A DNA stretch of 18,415 nt, taken from NCBI GenBank assembly GCA_951800675.1, contig CATOKC010000065.1:1-18415 (forward strand), given 5' to 3'. This document shows, one piece after another, positions 1 through 8,063 of this stretch; positions within the stretch are counted from its first letter, which is position 1; the number at the start of each line of letters is the position of its first letter. Source of the stretch: an uncultured Oscillibacter sp. GTDB lineage: Bacteria > Bacillota_A > Clostridia > Oscillospirales > Oscillospiraceae. The position numbers were made by a program, and so were the translations under genes. The notes under the pieces were generated by a model. The model did no database searches and was not told where the DNA came from. It was given only the letters and a program-made list of their open reading frames with translations.

Positions 1-418
1 AGCCGTCCAGCAGCTTGATGCCGTTGAAGTTGGCGCTGTCAGCGATGCGGTTGATTTCGGACTTCAGCTGCTCGACCTCCTTCTGGAGGGCAGCGCGGTC
101 AACCTCGTTGTCGTAGGTGCCGTTGGCGGACTGGGTGGCCAGGTAGTCCATGCGGTTGAGCATGTCCTGGATCTCCTGCATGGCGCCCTCGGCGGTCTTT
201 ACCAGGGAGATACCGTCCTTGACGTTCTTCTGGGCGGCGTTCAGGCCGGTGATCTGCGCCCGCATCTTCTCGGAAATAGCGAGGCCCGCGGCGTCGTCGC
301 CGGCGCGGTTGATCTTATAGCCGGAGGAGAGCTTTTCCAGGTTCTTAGAAAGAGCGCTGGTGTTGGTGTTGTAGTTGCGGTAGGCGTTCATCGCCATAAT
401 GTTGTGTTGAATCCTCAT
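1..418 (-). CDS. Flagellin, N-terminal part (cut by window edge)
   Basis: This is the main subunit of the flagellar filament, exported by the flagellar type III apparatus. The 139 visible residues open with [16 protein letters not shown] and contain the family blocks [20 protein letters not shown] (residues 30-49) and SANGTY (97-102), then a heptad-rich D1 helix ending in [10 protein letters not shown]. The coding frame is open to the window edge, so the variable centre and the C-terminal domain are missing. The ATG at 418 is preceded by GAAAGGAAG at good spacing, and the protein begins exactly where flagellins usually do. A sigma-28-type promoter lies about 250 bases upstream, with a long structured leader between. 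The gene is separated from spoIVB by a terminator, so it is its own transcription unit. I give no symbol because fliC and hag are both in use and the gene is partial. Confidence 0.95.
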   Translation of the reverse strand, partial: MRIQHNIMAMNAYRNYNTNTSALSKNLEKLSSGYKINRAGDDAAGLAISEKMRAQITGLNAAQKNVKDGISLVKTAEGAMQEIQDMLNRMDYLATQSANGTYDNEVDRAALQKEVEQLKSEINRIADSANFNGIKLLDG

Positions 419-662
419 TTTAATGCTTCCTTTCAATAAAATGTTTTAGGGGGAACGCTGTGTCGGCGCGCCGGGGACTCCTTTCCCCCGCGCTGGGTGG
501 TGTGCGCCACACCGTCCAGGCTCCGTGGCCTTTGGGCGCGTGAACGGCTTGGCGCTGGAACTATCATTTCACCGGTTCGCGCAACCGGGTGAAACCAAGG
601 GGTTGGCTCTGTTCCGCCGTGGAAGGACGGGCTTTTTAAAAAGCATACATTTTCTGCGTACA
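419..662 (-). other. Long structured 5' leader of the flagellin gene
   Basis: About 240 bases lie between the predicted sigma-28 start point and the flagellin ATG. The stretch holds several inverted repeats: a 14-base palindrome at 631-644; CCGT/ACGG at 617-630; a three-way-junction-like unit in which GGAAC (557-561) pairs with GTTCC (611-615) and encloses a long hairpin (567-594) and a short one (CCAA/TTGG, 595-606); and GGTGTG/CACACC at 499-513. A frame of 76 codons (663-433) runs through it and its stop lies just before the flagellin ribosome binding site. That frame has no good start signal and no recognisable protein, so I treat it as chance. The leader does not fit the c-di-GMP-I riboswitch consensus. 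What it does is unknown. Confidence 0.5.
567..594 (-). repeat. Large hairpin in the flagellin leader
   Basis: TTTCACCGGTT (567-577) faces AACCGGGTGAAA (583-594) across a 5-base loop. This gives 11 pairs with one bulged G. It is the strongest stem in the leader and is not followed by a T-run, so it is not a terminator. Confidence 0.6.
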
Positions 663-668
663 CCCTTT

Positions 669-695
669 ATTTCGGCAGCACCGGAGAAAAAGTTA
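669..695 (-). promoter_or_regulatory. Sigma-28 (SigD/FliA)-type promoter of flagellin
   Basis: On the minus strand TAAC (695-692), then exactly 15 bases, then GCCGAAAT (676-669). The sigma-28 consensus is TAAA-N15-GCCGATAT/A, so only one base differs in the -35 core and one in the -10 element. The position upstream of flagellin, the classic target of this sigma factor, supports the call. An A/T tract (706-719) lies just upstream and could act as an UP-like element. The start point should fall near 662. Confidence 0.8.
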
Positions 696-757
696 AGGGG
701 GTGGGAAAAAATTTTTTTTGGGCTTTTCCAATAAAAGCCTACCCATCCCAAAGAAAG

Positions 758-794
758 GGGACACACCAGCGCAGCTTTCGCGCGGGTGTGTCCC
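758..794 (-). terminator. Rho-independent terminator after spoIVB
   Basis: GGGACACACC (794-785 read on the minus strand) pairs with GGTGTGTCCC (767-758). An inner GCGC/GCGC stem lies between them, and the minus-strand sequence TTTCTTT follows the stem. It begins about 30 bases after the spoIVB stop codon. A separate small hairpin (721-739, GGCTTTT/AAAAGCC) lies between it and the A/T tract and has no T-run directly after it. Confidence 0.85.
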
Positions 795-824
795 AAAATT
801 TTCTTTGTGAGAACGCGGCTGGAG

Positions 825-1841
825 CTAGCTTACTCCGTTGCCCGCCGCTTCCAGCATACGATCAATTAAAATTCCATACCCTTTCTGTGGGTCGTTCAGG
901 AGGACATGGGTCACCGCTCCCACCATCCGCCCATTTTGGAGGATGGGAGAGCCGCTCATCCCCTGCACAATGCCCCCGGTTGTCTCCAGCAGCGCCGGGT
1001 CCGCGACGGAAAGAACCAAGTCCCGTCCGTCCGCCGAGGCGGAGGATACCTTTAAAATTTCGATTTCATACTCCCGAACCGTGTCCCCCTGGACGTTTGC
1101 CAAAATCTTGGCCGGGCCCGGCAGGGCCATCCCGGTGGGAACGGCCTCCCCCGCCTGGGGAGCCTGGTCCAGCTTTCCGAATATGCCGCTTTTGGTGTTG
1201 GCGTACAGCGGCCCCAGGTCTCCGGTCAAGTCAAAATCGCCCCGCAGCTCTCCGGCGGAGCCCACCTCGCCCCGCTTCACCGCCTTGACGGTGGAGGGCA
1301 GAATGGAACCGTTGGAGAAGGGCATCAGCAGCGCCGTGTCCGTGTCGGTGACGCCATGACCCAGCGCTCCAAAGACGCCGGTAGCCGGGTCGTACCAGGT
1401 CATGGTGCCAATGCCCGCCATGCTGTCTCGAACCCAGGCTCCGATACAGTAAACACCCTGATCGTTTTGGGAGGGCTCCACCGACAGCGTTACGCTGTCT
1501 CCCGCCCGGTCAATCTGCAAATTCGAGACGTTTCCCCCGCTCTTTTGCAGGAGGGATTGGAACTGCTCCGTGGAGGTCACGGCGTCTCCGCCGCATTTGA
1601 CGATAACGTCTCCGGTACGGAGGCCGCACTCCCGAGCGGGCGTTCCGCCGTCGGTGAGCTTCACCACCACCACGCCTCGGGAGAAGAGCTTAATGCCCAC
1701 CGTATGCCCCACCGGGACCAGCATCCGGGGCTCCACCGCCTTTACCCTTCCCCCGGCGCACAGCAAAAACGCAAGCGCCAGCGCCGCCCCGGCGCCCAAC
1801 GCCCGCTTCGCGAATCGTGAAGGTCCATACAAAAAAACCAC
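825..1841 (-). CDS. spoIVB: SpoIVB sporulation serine peptidase
   Basis: SpoIVB is the S55-family protease made in the forespore. In Bacillus it crosses the inner forespore membrane and triggers SpoIVFB-dependent activation of pro-sigma-K. The 338-residue product has a signal-anchor (residues about 11-33), a PDZ domain (about 47-115), and the peptidase domain with WVRDSMAGIGTMTWYDP (136-152), GALGHGV (His162), the active-serine block GMSGSPI (Ser296) and THVLLNDP (311-318). It is shorter than Bacillus SpoIVB, which is about 425 residues. The start is uncertain. The GTG at 1841 leaves no room for a ribosome binding site, whereas a TTG at 1832 sits about nine bases after AAGGGG and is my preferred start; I give the longer limit. 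It stands alone between the terminator of ftsZ and its own terminator. I could not identify a sigma-F or sigma-G promoter with confidence. Confidence 0.95.
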   Translation of the reverse strand: MVFLYGPSRFAKRALGAGAALALAFLLCAGGRVKAVEPRMLVPVGHTVGIKLFSRGVVVVKLTDGGTPARECGLRTGDVIVKCGGDAVTSTEQFQSLLQKSGGNVSNLQIDRAGDSVTLSVEPSQNDQGVYCIGAWVRDSMAGIGTMTWYDPATGVFGALGHGVTDTDTALLMPFSNGSILPSTVKAVKRGEVGSAGELRGDFDLTGDLGPLYANTKSGIFGKLDQAPQAGEAVPTGMALPGPAKILANVQGDTVREYEIEILKVSSASADGRDLVLSVADPALLETTGGIVQGMSGSPILQNGRMVGAVTHVLLNDPQKGYGILIDRMLEAAGNGVS

Positions 1842-1969
1842 CCCTTTCTCTTTTCATTTCAAGCGCCGTTTCCGGCCCGCTTATCATTTGCGAAAAACGC
1901 CGCTTCACCACAAGCAAAAAGCGGCAGCGCGCCCATGGCGGCGCTTACCTGTTCCGGCGTTTCAGGGCG

Positions 1970-2007
1970 AAAAAAGGACCCCGGAGGCAAACGCCTCCAA
2001 GGTCCTT
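1970..2007 (-). terminator. Rho-independent terminator after ftsZ
   Basis: A two-part stem, AAGGACC (1974-1980) with GGTCCTT (2001-2007) and GGAGGC (1983-1988) with GCCTCC (1993-1998), is closed by the loop AAAC. On the minus strand it is followed by a run of six T. It lies 22 bases after the ftsZ stop and separates ftsZ from spoIVB. Confidence 0.95.
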
Positions 2008-2028
2008 CAATTTTTCCCTGTGTCTCCG

Positions 2029-3147
<1,119 letters not shown>

Positions 3148-3177
3148 AGTGCTGCCTCCTGCTATCATTTGTGCAAC

Positions 3178-3192
3178 CGTCCTCATAGGACG
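3178..3192 (-). repeat. Small hairpin in the ftsZ leader
   Basis: CGTCCT (3178-3183) and AGGACG (3187-3192) form a perfect six-pair stem with a three-base loop. On the minus strand the loop is ATG, the upstream in-frame alternative start of ftsZ. It lies about 30 bases before the chosen start codon. Confidence 0.5.
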
Positions 3193-3244
3193 CCGCGATT
3201 CACCGTCTCCGAACTTGAGGCCGTGAAACTTCGTTCATTTTCCT

Positions 3245-3273
3245 ATTGTAAGCCACTTTTTCCCTCCGGTCAA
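3245..3273 (-). promoter_or_regulatory. Sigma-A-type promoter of ftsZ
   Basis: TTGACC (3273-3268), 17 bases, TACAAT (3250-3245) on the minus strand: five of six matches in each hexamer at ideal spacing. The predicted start near 3238 gives a leader of about 90 bases. An ATG at exactly 3238 opens a 12-codon frame ending in TGA. Confidence 0.85.
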
Positions 3274-3329
3274 GTGCCTGTTTCGCTTTCGACGCAAATT
3301 CTCAAAAAAACATGGCATGGATTCCGGCT

Positions 3330-4103
3330 CTACCGCTCTCCCGGTATGAGAAACACCCGGTCACTCTCCAGGCGAAGGTCGATGGTCCCGGTCATATTGC
3401 TTTGAATCTTCTCATCCGCCAGAGTCAGGGCCAGCTTCTTCAACTCCCACGCATAGTCCGCGCCATAGGCTATCCGCACGGTGAAGCGCCCGATGTAATC
3501 CATTTTCAGGTAGCCAAGATCGTCCAGGCGGATTCCGTCCACGTTCTCCGTCAAGCCCGCGTCATCCAGCGCCGCAATAAGATCCAGAAGGCTGGCCTGC
3601 TGGGAGGCATACTCCGTGGCCAGGGCCAGGGAGGTCCCCACCGAGGGGGCCAGAAGCTGGCAGCCGGAAATCAAACCGTACTGCCGCGCCTCCTTCTCCG
3701 GAAGCTGCTCCACAATCTTGCCCCCGGCGCTGATCAGCCAAGCGCTGCCGTCCTGCACCAAGGCGAAGGGCCGCCCGCTTTCGCGAACCTCGATGAGCAG
3801 GGTGTCCGGCAGCTTTCGGTTCACCCGAATATCCTCGATATATGGCAGCTCCCTGGTGATGGCCCGGACAATATCGTACTTATTCAAAAGGTACATATTC
3901 GACCCCAGCTCCACGCCGGTAGCCTCTCGGATTTCCTCCTCCGTATAGCGTTTCTGCCCGGTGACGACAATTTTATCCACCCGGAAAAACAGCGTCATGG
4001 CGACGATGATGGCCGAACAGATCAGCAAAACAGACAGCAGCTTATAGAGGAAGCCGAAGCCCCCCCGCCCTCTTCGCCGCTTTGTATGTTTCCGTCTCGC
4101 CAT
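3330..4103 (-). CDS. ftsQ: Division protein FtsQ/DivIB
   Basis: FtsQ/DivIB is a bitopic membrane protein of the divisome that joins FtsL and DivIC and helps to activate the FtsW-PBP septal synthase. The 257-residue product has a strongly basic cytoplasmic tail (MARRKHTKRRRGRGG), one membrane segment (about 17-40) and then a POTRA domain (about 41-110, starting FRVDKIVVTGQKRYTEEEI). The extracellular beta domain contains KLPDTLLIEVRE (about 97-108) and GGKIVEQLPEK. Length and order match the family. The start has GGAG seven bases upstream. It is the last gene of the murE-to-ftsQ unit, and no convincing terminator separates it from the ftsZ promoter region. In firmicutes the same protein is usually called divIB. 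Confidence 0.93.
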   Translation of the reverse strand: MARRKHTKRRRGRGGFGFLYKLLSVLLICSAIIVAMTLFFRVDKIVVTGQKRYTEEEIREATGVELGSNMYLLNKYDIVRAITRELPYIEDIRVNRKLPDTLLIEVRESGRPFALVQDGSAWLISAGGKIVEQLPEKEARQYGLISGCQLLAPSVGTSLALATEYASQQASLLDLIAALDDAGLTENVDGIRLDDLGYLKMDYIGRFTVRIAYGADYAWELKKLALTLADEKIQSNMTGTIDLRLESDRVFLIPGER

Positions 4104-4169
4104 GACCGCGCTCCACTTCTATCATCTATCTGCCCGGGAGGCCGTTTCCGCGCCTCCTTGTTTTCTTGT

Positions 4170-5429
4170 TTAACGTTTTCCTCGGAATGCCTCTGCCCCC
4201 AGTTCCCGGAGATCCCGGACAAGGTCCTCATAGCCCCGGTCAATGTGGCCGGTTTCGGAGACTTCCGTCTCTCCTTCCGCCGTCAGGGCCGCCACGCACA
4301 GCGCCGCCCCGCCACGGAGGTCCGTACAGCGCACCGGCGCGCCGTGGAGGCGTTCCACCCCCGTCACCACCGCCGCACGGCCGGATACCCGAACGCTGGC
4401 TCCCATGCGGGCCAGCTCATCAACATGGCGGTAGCGGTTTTCAAACATGTTCTCCTCAAACACCGCCGCGCCCCGGCATTTCAGCAGGGCGGCCATCAAA
4501 ATGGACTGCGCGTCGGTGGGGAAGCCGGGATAGGGGGCCGTCCGCACCGGACGCACCGCTGCCGGGCGATCCCGGCAGGCACAAGCTATGCCCCGTTTGT
4601 CGGAACGAATGGTGCAGCCCGCCTCCCGCAGCACGGCGGTAACCGTGGACAAGTGCTCCTCCCGGGCCCGGCGGAGAAAAATTTCTCCCCCGGCGGAGAC
4701 CGCCGCGCAGAGATAAGTAGCCGCCACAATCCGGTCCGGCATGACGGTGTAAGTACAGCCATGGAGCGTCCTCCCTCCCTCCACGGACACCGTAGAGGTC
4801 CCCGCCCCCGATACCCTGGCCCCGCAGGCGGTGAGGAAGTTTTGCAGGTCCACAATCTCCGGCTCCCGGGCGGCGTTTGCGATGGTGGTGACGCCGGGGG
4901 CGCCGCAGGCCGCCAGCATCAGATTCTCCGTAGCGCCCACGGAGGGAAAGCTCAGCACGATCTCCCGCCCCCGGAGCCGGGGGGCCTTGCAGTGCAGGAC
5001 GCCGCCTGCGTCGTCAATCTCCGCCCCCAGGTCTCGAAGGCCGGAGAGGTGCAGGTCTATGGGCCGGGGGCCCAGCTCGCAACCGCCGGGGTAGCTTAAT
5101 TCCGCCTGACCGCACCGGGCCAGGATAGCCCCCAGGAAGATGGCGGAGGAGCGCATCTCCCGCATCAGCGCCTCGGATATGGCGCAGCCGCTGAGACTAC
5201 GGGTATCCACCACCAGGGTGTCCTCCCCCTCCCAGTGGGCCGCGCAGCCCAGCCCCTCTAGAATGCGGACCGAAGCGTCCACATCCCGCAGCCGGGGACA
5301 GCCCCGCAGCTCCACCTGGTCCGCCGTCAGCAGCGTGGCCGCCAGAATGGGCAGGACGCTGTTTTTCGCTCCCTGGATCTCCGTCTCGCCCTTCAGGCGG
5401 CGGCCGCCTCTTATGATAAAATGGCTCAT
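4170..5429 (-). CDS. murA: UDP-GlcNAc 1-carboxyvinyltransferase MurA
   Basis: MurA makes the first committed precursor of peptidoglycan by moving enolpyruvyl from PEP to UDP-N-acetylglucosamine in the cytoplasm. The 419-residue protein has the conserved lysine in GAKNSVLPIL (Lys22) and the catalytic cysteine in PGGCELGPRPIDLH (Cys117), the residue attacked by fosfomycin. The general-base aspartate is in FPTDAQS, and MFENRYRHVDEL is the conserved late motif. Length matches the family. The start has GGAGG seven bases upstream. It lies between murG and ftsQ, the position held by murB in Bacillus subtilis. Clostridia often have two MurA paralogues, and the window alone cannot say whether this is the only copy. 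A six-pair hairpin (4137-4157) without a T-run lies between murA and ftsQ. Confidence 0.97.
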   Translation of the reverse strand: MSHFIIRGGRRLKGETEIQGAKNSVLPILAATLLTADQVELRGCPRLRDVDASVRILEGLGCAAHWEGEDTLVVDTRSLSGCAISEALMREMRSSAIFLGAILARCGQAELSYPGGCELGPRPIDLHLSGLRDLGAEIDDAGGVLHCKAPRLRGREIVLSFPSVGATENLMLAACGAPGVTTIANAAREPEIVDLQNFLTACGARVSGAGTSTVSVEGGRTLHGCTYTVMPDRIVAATYLCAAVSAGGEIFLRRAREEHLSTVTAVLREAGCTIRSDKRGIACACRDRPAAVRPVRTAPYPGFPTDAQSILMAALLKCRGAAVFEENMFENRYRHVDELARMGASVRVSGRAAVVTGVERLHGAPVRCTDLRGGAALCVAALTAEGETEVSETGHIDRGYEDLVRDLRELGAEAFRGKR

Positions 5430-5491
5430 GTCCGTCCCTCCGCTCCAAGAATGGTGTAACGCTCCATCCTATGGAAGAAGGGGGCTTCTGG

Positions 5492-6628
5492 TTACTTTTG
5501 CACCGTCAATACCGTCTGGTAAATGCGTTCCGCCGCGTCTCGGATGCCCAGGGAGGCCATGGCCTCCTCCATGGTCCGGAGACGGGCCTCGTCGCGGAGA
5601 ATCCCGCAGGCCGCCTGGAACAGGGCTTGGCCGGAGCCCTCCGGCTCCAGCAGCACCACCGCGCCTCCAGCCTCTTCCAGGGCACGGGCGTTCTTCTCCT
5701 GGTGGTTGTTGGTGACATAGGGCGAGGGAACCATCAGCGCCGGGGTTCCCAGGGCCGTCAGCTCGCTGATGGTGGAGGCCCCGGCCCGGCAGATCACCAG
5801 GTCCGCAGCCCGCATTACAGGGGCCATATCGTAAATGTACTCCCGCAATTGCAGGGCAGGACAGTTCTCCAGATCCACGCCCTTTTCCCGCAGCAGCTCC
5901 CGCATCATAGGCAGCCCCGGCTTCCCCGCGCCGTGGATGTGGTGGAAGGGCTGCCTCCCCGCCTCCAAGGCCAGAAAATCCGCCATCTGGCGGTTCATGC
6001 CCGAGGCTCCCAAAGACCCCCAGAAGGAGACGATCAGGGGCCGCCCGTCGTCCACTCCCAGGGCCTTTTTGGCCTCTGGCTTGGTCATCGAAAAGAAGTC
6101 GTTTCGCACCGGCGTGCCCGTAACCACCACCTTCTCCGGACGGCGGTAGTGCTTCCGGCAGGACTCGAAGCCCACCAAAATCCGGTCGGCATAGGTCTCC
6201 AGCATCTGCGTTGTCAGACCGGGCACGGCGTTGGATTCGTGAACTACCGTGGGAATTCTCATCTTGGCGGCAGCTTTCACCAGCGGATAGCTGGCGTAGC
6301 CCCCGGTGCCCACCACCGCGTCGGGCCGGAAGGCCCGGAGAATGGCCTTGGCCTCTCCGGGAGCGCGGATGAGGTTGCCCACAGAGATGAGGTTATGCTT
6401 AATCTCGGCGGGCTTGAAGGAGCGGTGAAAGCTGGAAATGTGAACCGTCTTAAAGTCGTACCCCGCCTTGGGCACCAGGTCCTTTTCCAGTCCCCGCTCT
6501 GCGCCCACAAATAAAATCCGCGCCTCGGGATTCTTTTCCAGCGCCAGCTGTGCCAGGGCAATGGCGGGATTCACATGACCGGCCGTCCCACCGCAGGTGA
6601 AAATGATGCGCCGCAAGGGTTGCGTCAT
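5492..6628 (-). CDS. murG: MurG N-acetylglucosaminyltransferase (lipid I to lipid II)
   Basis: MurG adds N-acetylglucosamine from UDP-GlcNAc to lipid I on the inner face of the membrane, giving lipid II. The 378-residue GT-B enzyme starts with the glycine-rich loop CGGTAGHVNPA (residues 12-22). It has a second loop, GTGGYASYP, in the N-terminal half and the C-terminal donor site GASTISELTALGTPALMVP with NNHQEKNA close by. All are standard for the family. GAGGAGGTG lies seven bases before the ATG. Only 14 bases separate it from the stop of ftsW, and it precedes murA, so it is within one polycistron. Confidence 0.97.
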   Translation of the reverse strand: MTQPLRRIIFTCGGTAGHVNPAIALAQLALEKNPEARILFVGAERGLEKDLVPKAGYDFKTVHISSFHRSFKPAEIKHNLISVGNLIRAPGEAKAILRAFRPDAVVGTGGYASYPLVKAAAKMRIPTVVHESNAVPGLTTQMLETYADRILVGFESCRKHYRRPEKVVVTGTPVRNDFFSMTKPEAKKALGVDDGRPLIVSFWGSLGASGMNRQMADFLALEAGRQPFHHIHGAGKPGLPMMRELLREKGVDLENCPALQLREYIYDMAPVMRAADLVICRAGASTISELTALGTPALMVPSPYVTNNHQEKNARALEEAGGAVVLLEPEGSGQALFQAACGILRDEARLRTMEEAMASLGIRDAAERIYQTVLTVQK

Positions 6629-6642
6629 TCAAAGCACCTCCT

Positions 6643-8025
6643 CTATCCGGCTCTCGTGGGTTTCATCTGTCTCGATACCGACAGCACCACGCCCATTTCC
6701 GCCAACTGGATGGACAGGGCCGTGCCTCCGTAGCTGAAAAAGGGCAGGGAGATGCCGGTGGTGGGCAGCAGCCCCGTCACCACACCAATGTTCAGGAAGG
6801 TTTGCATCGCGATCAACGTCGTAACGCCGATGACCAGGAGACTGCCGAAGCGGTCCCGGGCGTGGAGGGCGATCCAATAGCCCCGAAGAATCAGCGCCGC
6901 AAAAAGAAGCATGATGACGCTGGCCCCGATGAGCCCCAGCTCCTCACAGATGATGGCAAAGATGAAATCATTATGCTCCTCCGGGAGGAACAAAAACTTC
7001 TGGCGGCTTTTTCCCAGGCCCACTCCCAGAAGGCCGCCGGAACCGATGGTAATAAGGCTCTGGGAGAGCTGATAGCCTTTGTCCTTCATGTCCGCCCAGG
7101 GATTCAGCCAATACTGGATGCGGGAGGTGTTGTAGCCCACCACAAACAGGGCAAAGTACAACATTCCGGCCGCTCCACCCAGGGCGCCGAACACCCAGGC
7201 CCAGTTGATGCCGCCCACCAGCATCAGCGCCGCGCCTACGCCTAAAATCAGGAGCGCGCCGGAGAGGTGGGGCTCAATGGCCACCAGTCCCGCCGTTACC
7301 ACCAGCAGGGCGGCATAGGGCAGAACACCGTAGCGGAAGGAGCGCATGAGGTCCTTTTTCCGGGAAATACTGTCGGAAAAATAGATGACAATGGCCATCT
7401 TCGCAATTTCCGAGGGCTGGAAGCTGAACAGCTCGCCCACGCCGATCCAGCGTGTCGCGCCCTTGACGGTAACGGCCACGGGGTTCCCGGGAATCGCCAC
7501 GAAAACTAGGAGGAAAATGGACGCATACAACAGCGGCTTTGCAAGGCCCCGCAAGCGGCGGTAGTTAATTTTCCCGATGAACAGCATACCGGCGATGCCC
7601 ATAACGGCGAAAACGCCCTGACGGACAAACCAGTAAGTCGGGTCGTTGTTTTTCGTGTTGTAATAGGCGGAGGGGAAGCTGGCAGACAGCAGCATCACCA
7701 AGCCAATAGACATCATCAGCAGCACCAAAAGGCAGAAGGGCAGATCAATGGGACCCTTGGCCAACTCCTTGCCCTCCTCCTCCAGCGCCTGCTGGCGAAG
7801 GCGGAATTCGTGGCGGCGCTGGGCCTCCTCCCGGCTTAGGGGACGGCGGCGGGGACGCTTCACCGGCTGGCGCTCCGGAACAGGAAAGGGAATTACCACG
7901 CTCTGCCGGGCCGGAGCCGGCCGCCGGACCTGGGCCGGCTTCCGCTTCTGCTGGGCGGGTCTCCGCCGAGGCTCCGGGCGGCGCTGGGGCTCCCGCCGTG
8001 CCGCTGAATTTCCATGTGCCGCCAT
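6643..8025 (-). CDS. ftsW: SEDS peptidoglycan glycosyltransferase FtsW/SpoVE with long basic tail
   Basis: FtsW is a SEDS-family polymerase that makes septal glycan strands from lipid II together with a class B PBP. From about residue 93 onward the 460-residue protein is a normal ten-helix SEDS protein, with FQPSEIAK (202-209), the catalytic-aspartate region LPEEHNDFIFA (Asp353) and TGLLPTTGISLPFFSYGG (417-434). The first 90 residues are unusual: a cytoplasmic tail very rich in Arg, Pro and Gln, then a charged stretch. The start is secure, because GGGGGAGGAG sits just before the ATG at 8025 and only 38 bases separate it from mraY. In a spore former the gene could serve both vegetative division and the spore cortex (SpoVE role); sequence alone does not decide. 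A separate FtsW, RodA or SpoVE may exist elsewhere. Confidence 0.95.
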   Translation of the reverse strand: MAAHGNSAARREPQRRPEPRRRPAQQKRKPAQVRRPAPARQSVVIPFPVPERQPVKRPRRRPLSREEAQRRHEFRLRQQALEEEGKELAKGPIDLPFCLLVLLMMSIGLVMLLSASFPSAYYNTKNNDPTYWFVRQGVFAVMGIAGMLFIGKINYRRLRGLAKPLLYASIFLLVFVAIPGNPVAVTVKGATRWIGVGELFSFQPSEIAKMAIVIYFSDSISRKKDLMRSFRYGVLPYAALLVVTAGLVAIEPHLSGALLILGVGAALMLVGGINWAWVFGALGGAAGMLYFALFVVGYNTSRIQYWLNPWADMKDKGYQLSQSLITIGSGGLLGVGLGKSRQKFLFLPEEHNDFIFAIICEELGLIGASVIMLLFAALILRGYWIALHARDRFGSLLVIGVTTLIAMQTFLNIGVVTGLLPTTGISLPFFSYGGTALSIQLAEMGVVLSVSRQMKPTRAG

Positions 8026-8063
8026 GCTCCTCCCCCTTTCTCAAACCTTTAAACCTCTAAAAT

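Noticed and set aside
419..662. c-di-GMP-I (GEMM) riboswitch in the flagellin leader
   Set aside because: Motility genes are typical targets, and two short blocks (GCCAACC and GCCAAGCC on the minus strand) faintly recall the GEMM core. The conserved core, its GAAA tetraloop hairpin and the closing stem are not there.
721..739. Second terminator before flagellin
   Set aside because: The GGCTTTT/AAAAGCC hairpin has no T-run directly after its stem on either strand; the nearby A/T tract begins with A on the minus strand.
1842..1969. Sigma-F or sigma-G promoter before spoIVB
   Set aside because: An AATGATA on the minus strand resembles a sigma-G -10 box, but no matching -35 box stands at the required distance, so I do not list it.
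4137..4157. Terminator between murA and ftsQ
   Set aside because: The GGAGGC/GCCTCC stem is real in sequence but is followed by a GC-rich stretch, not a T-run.
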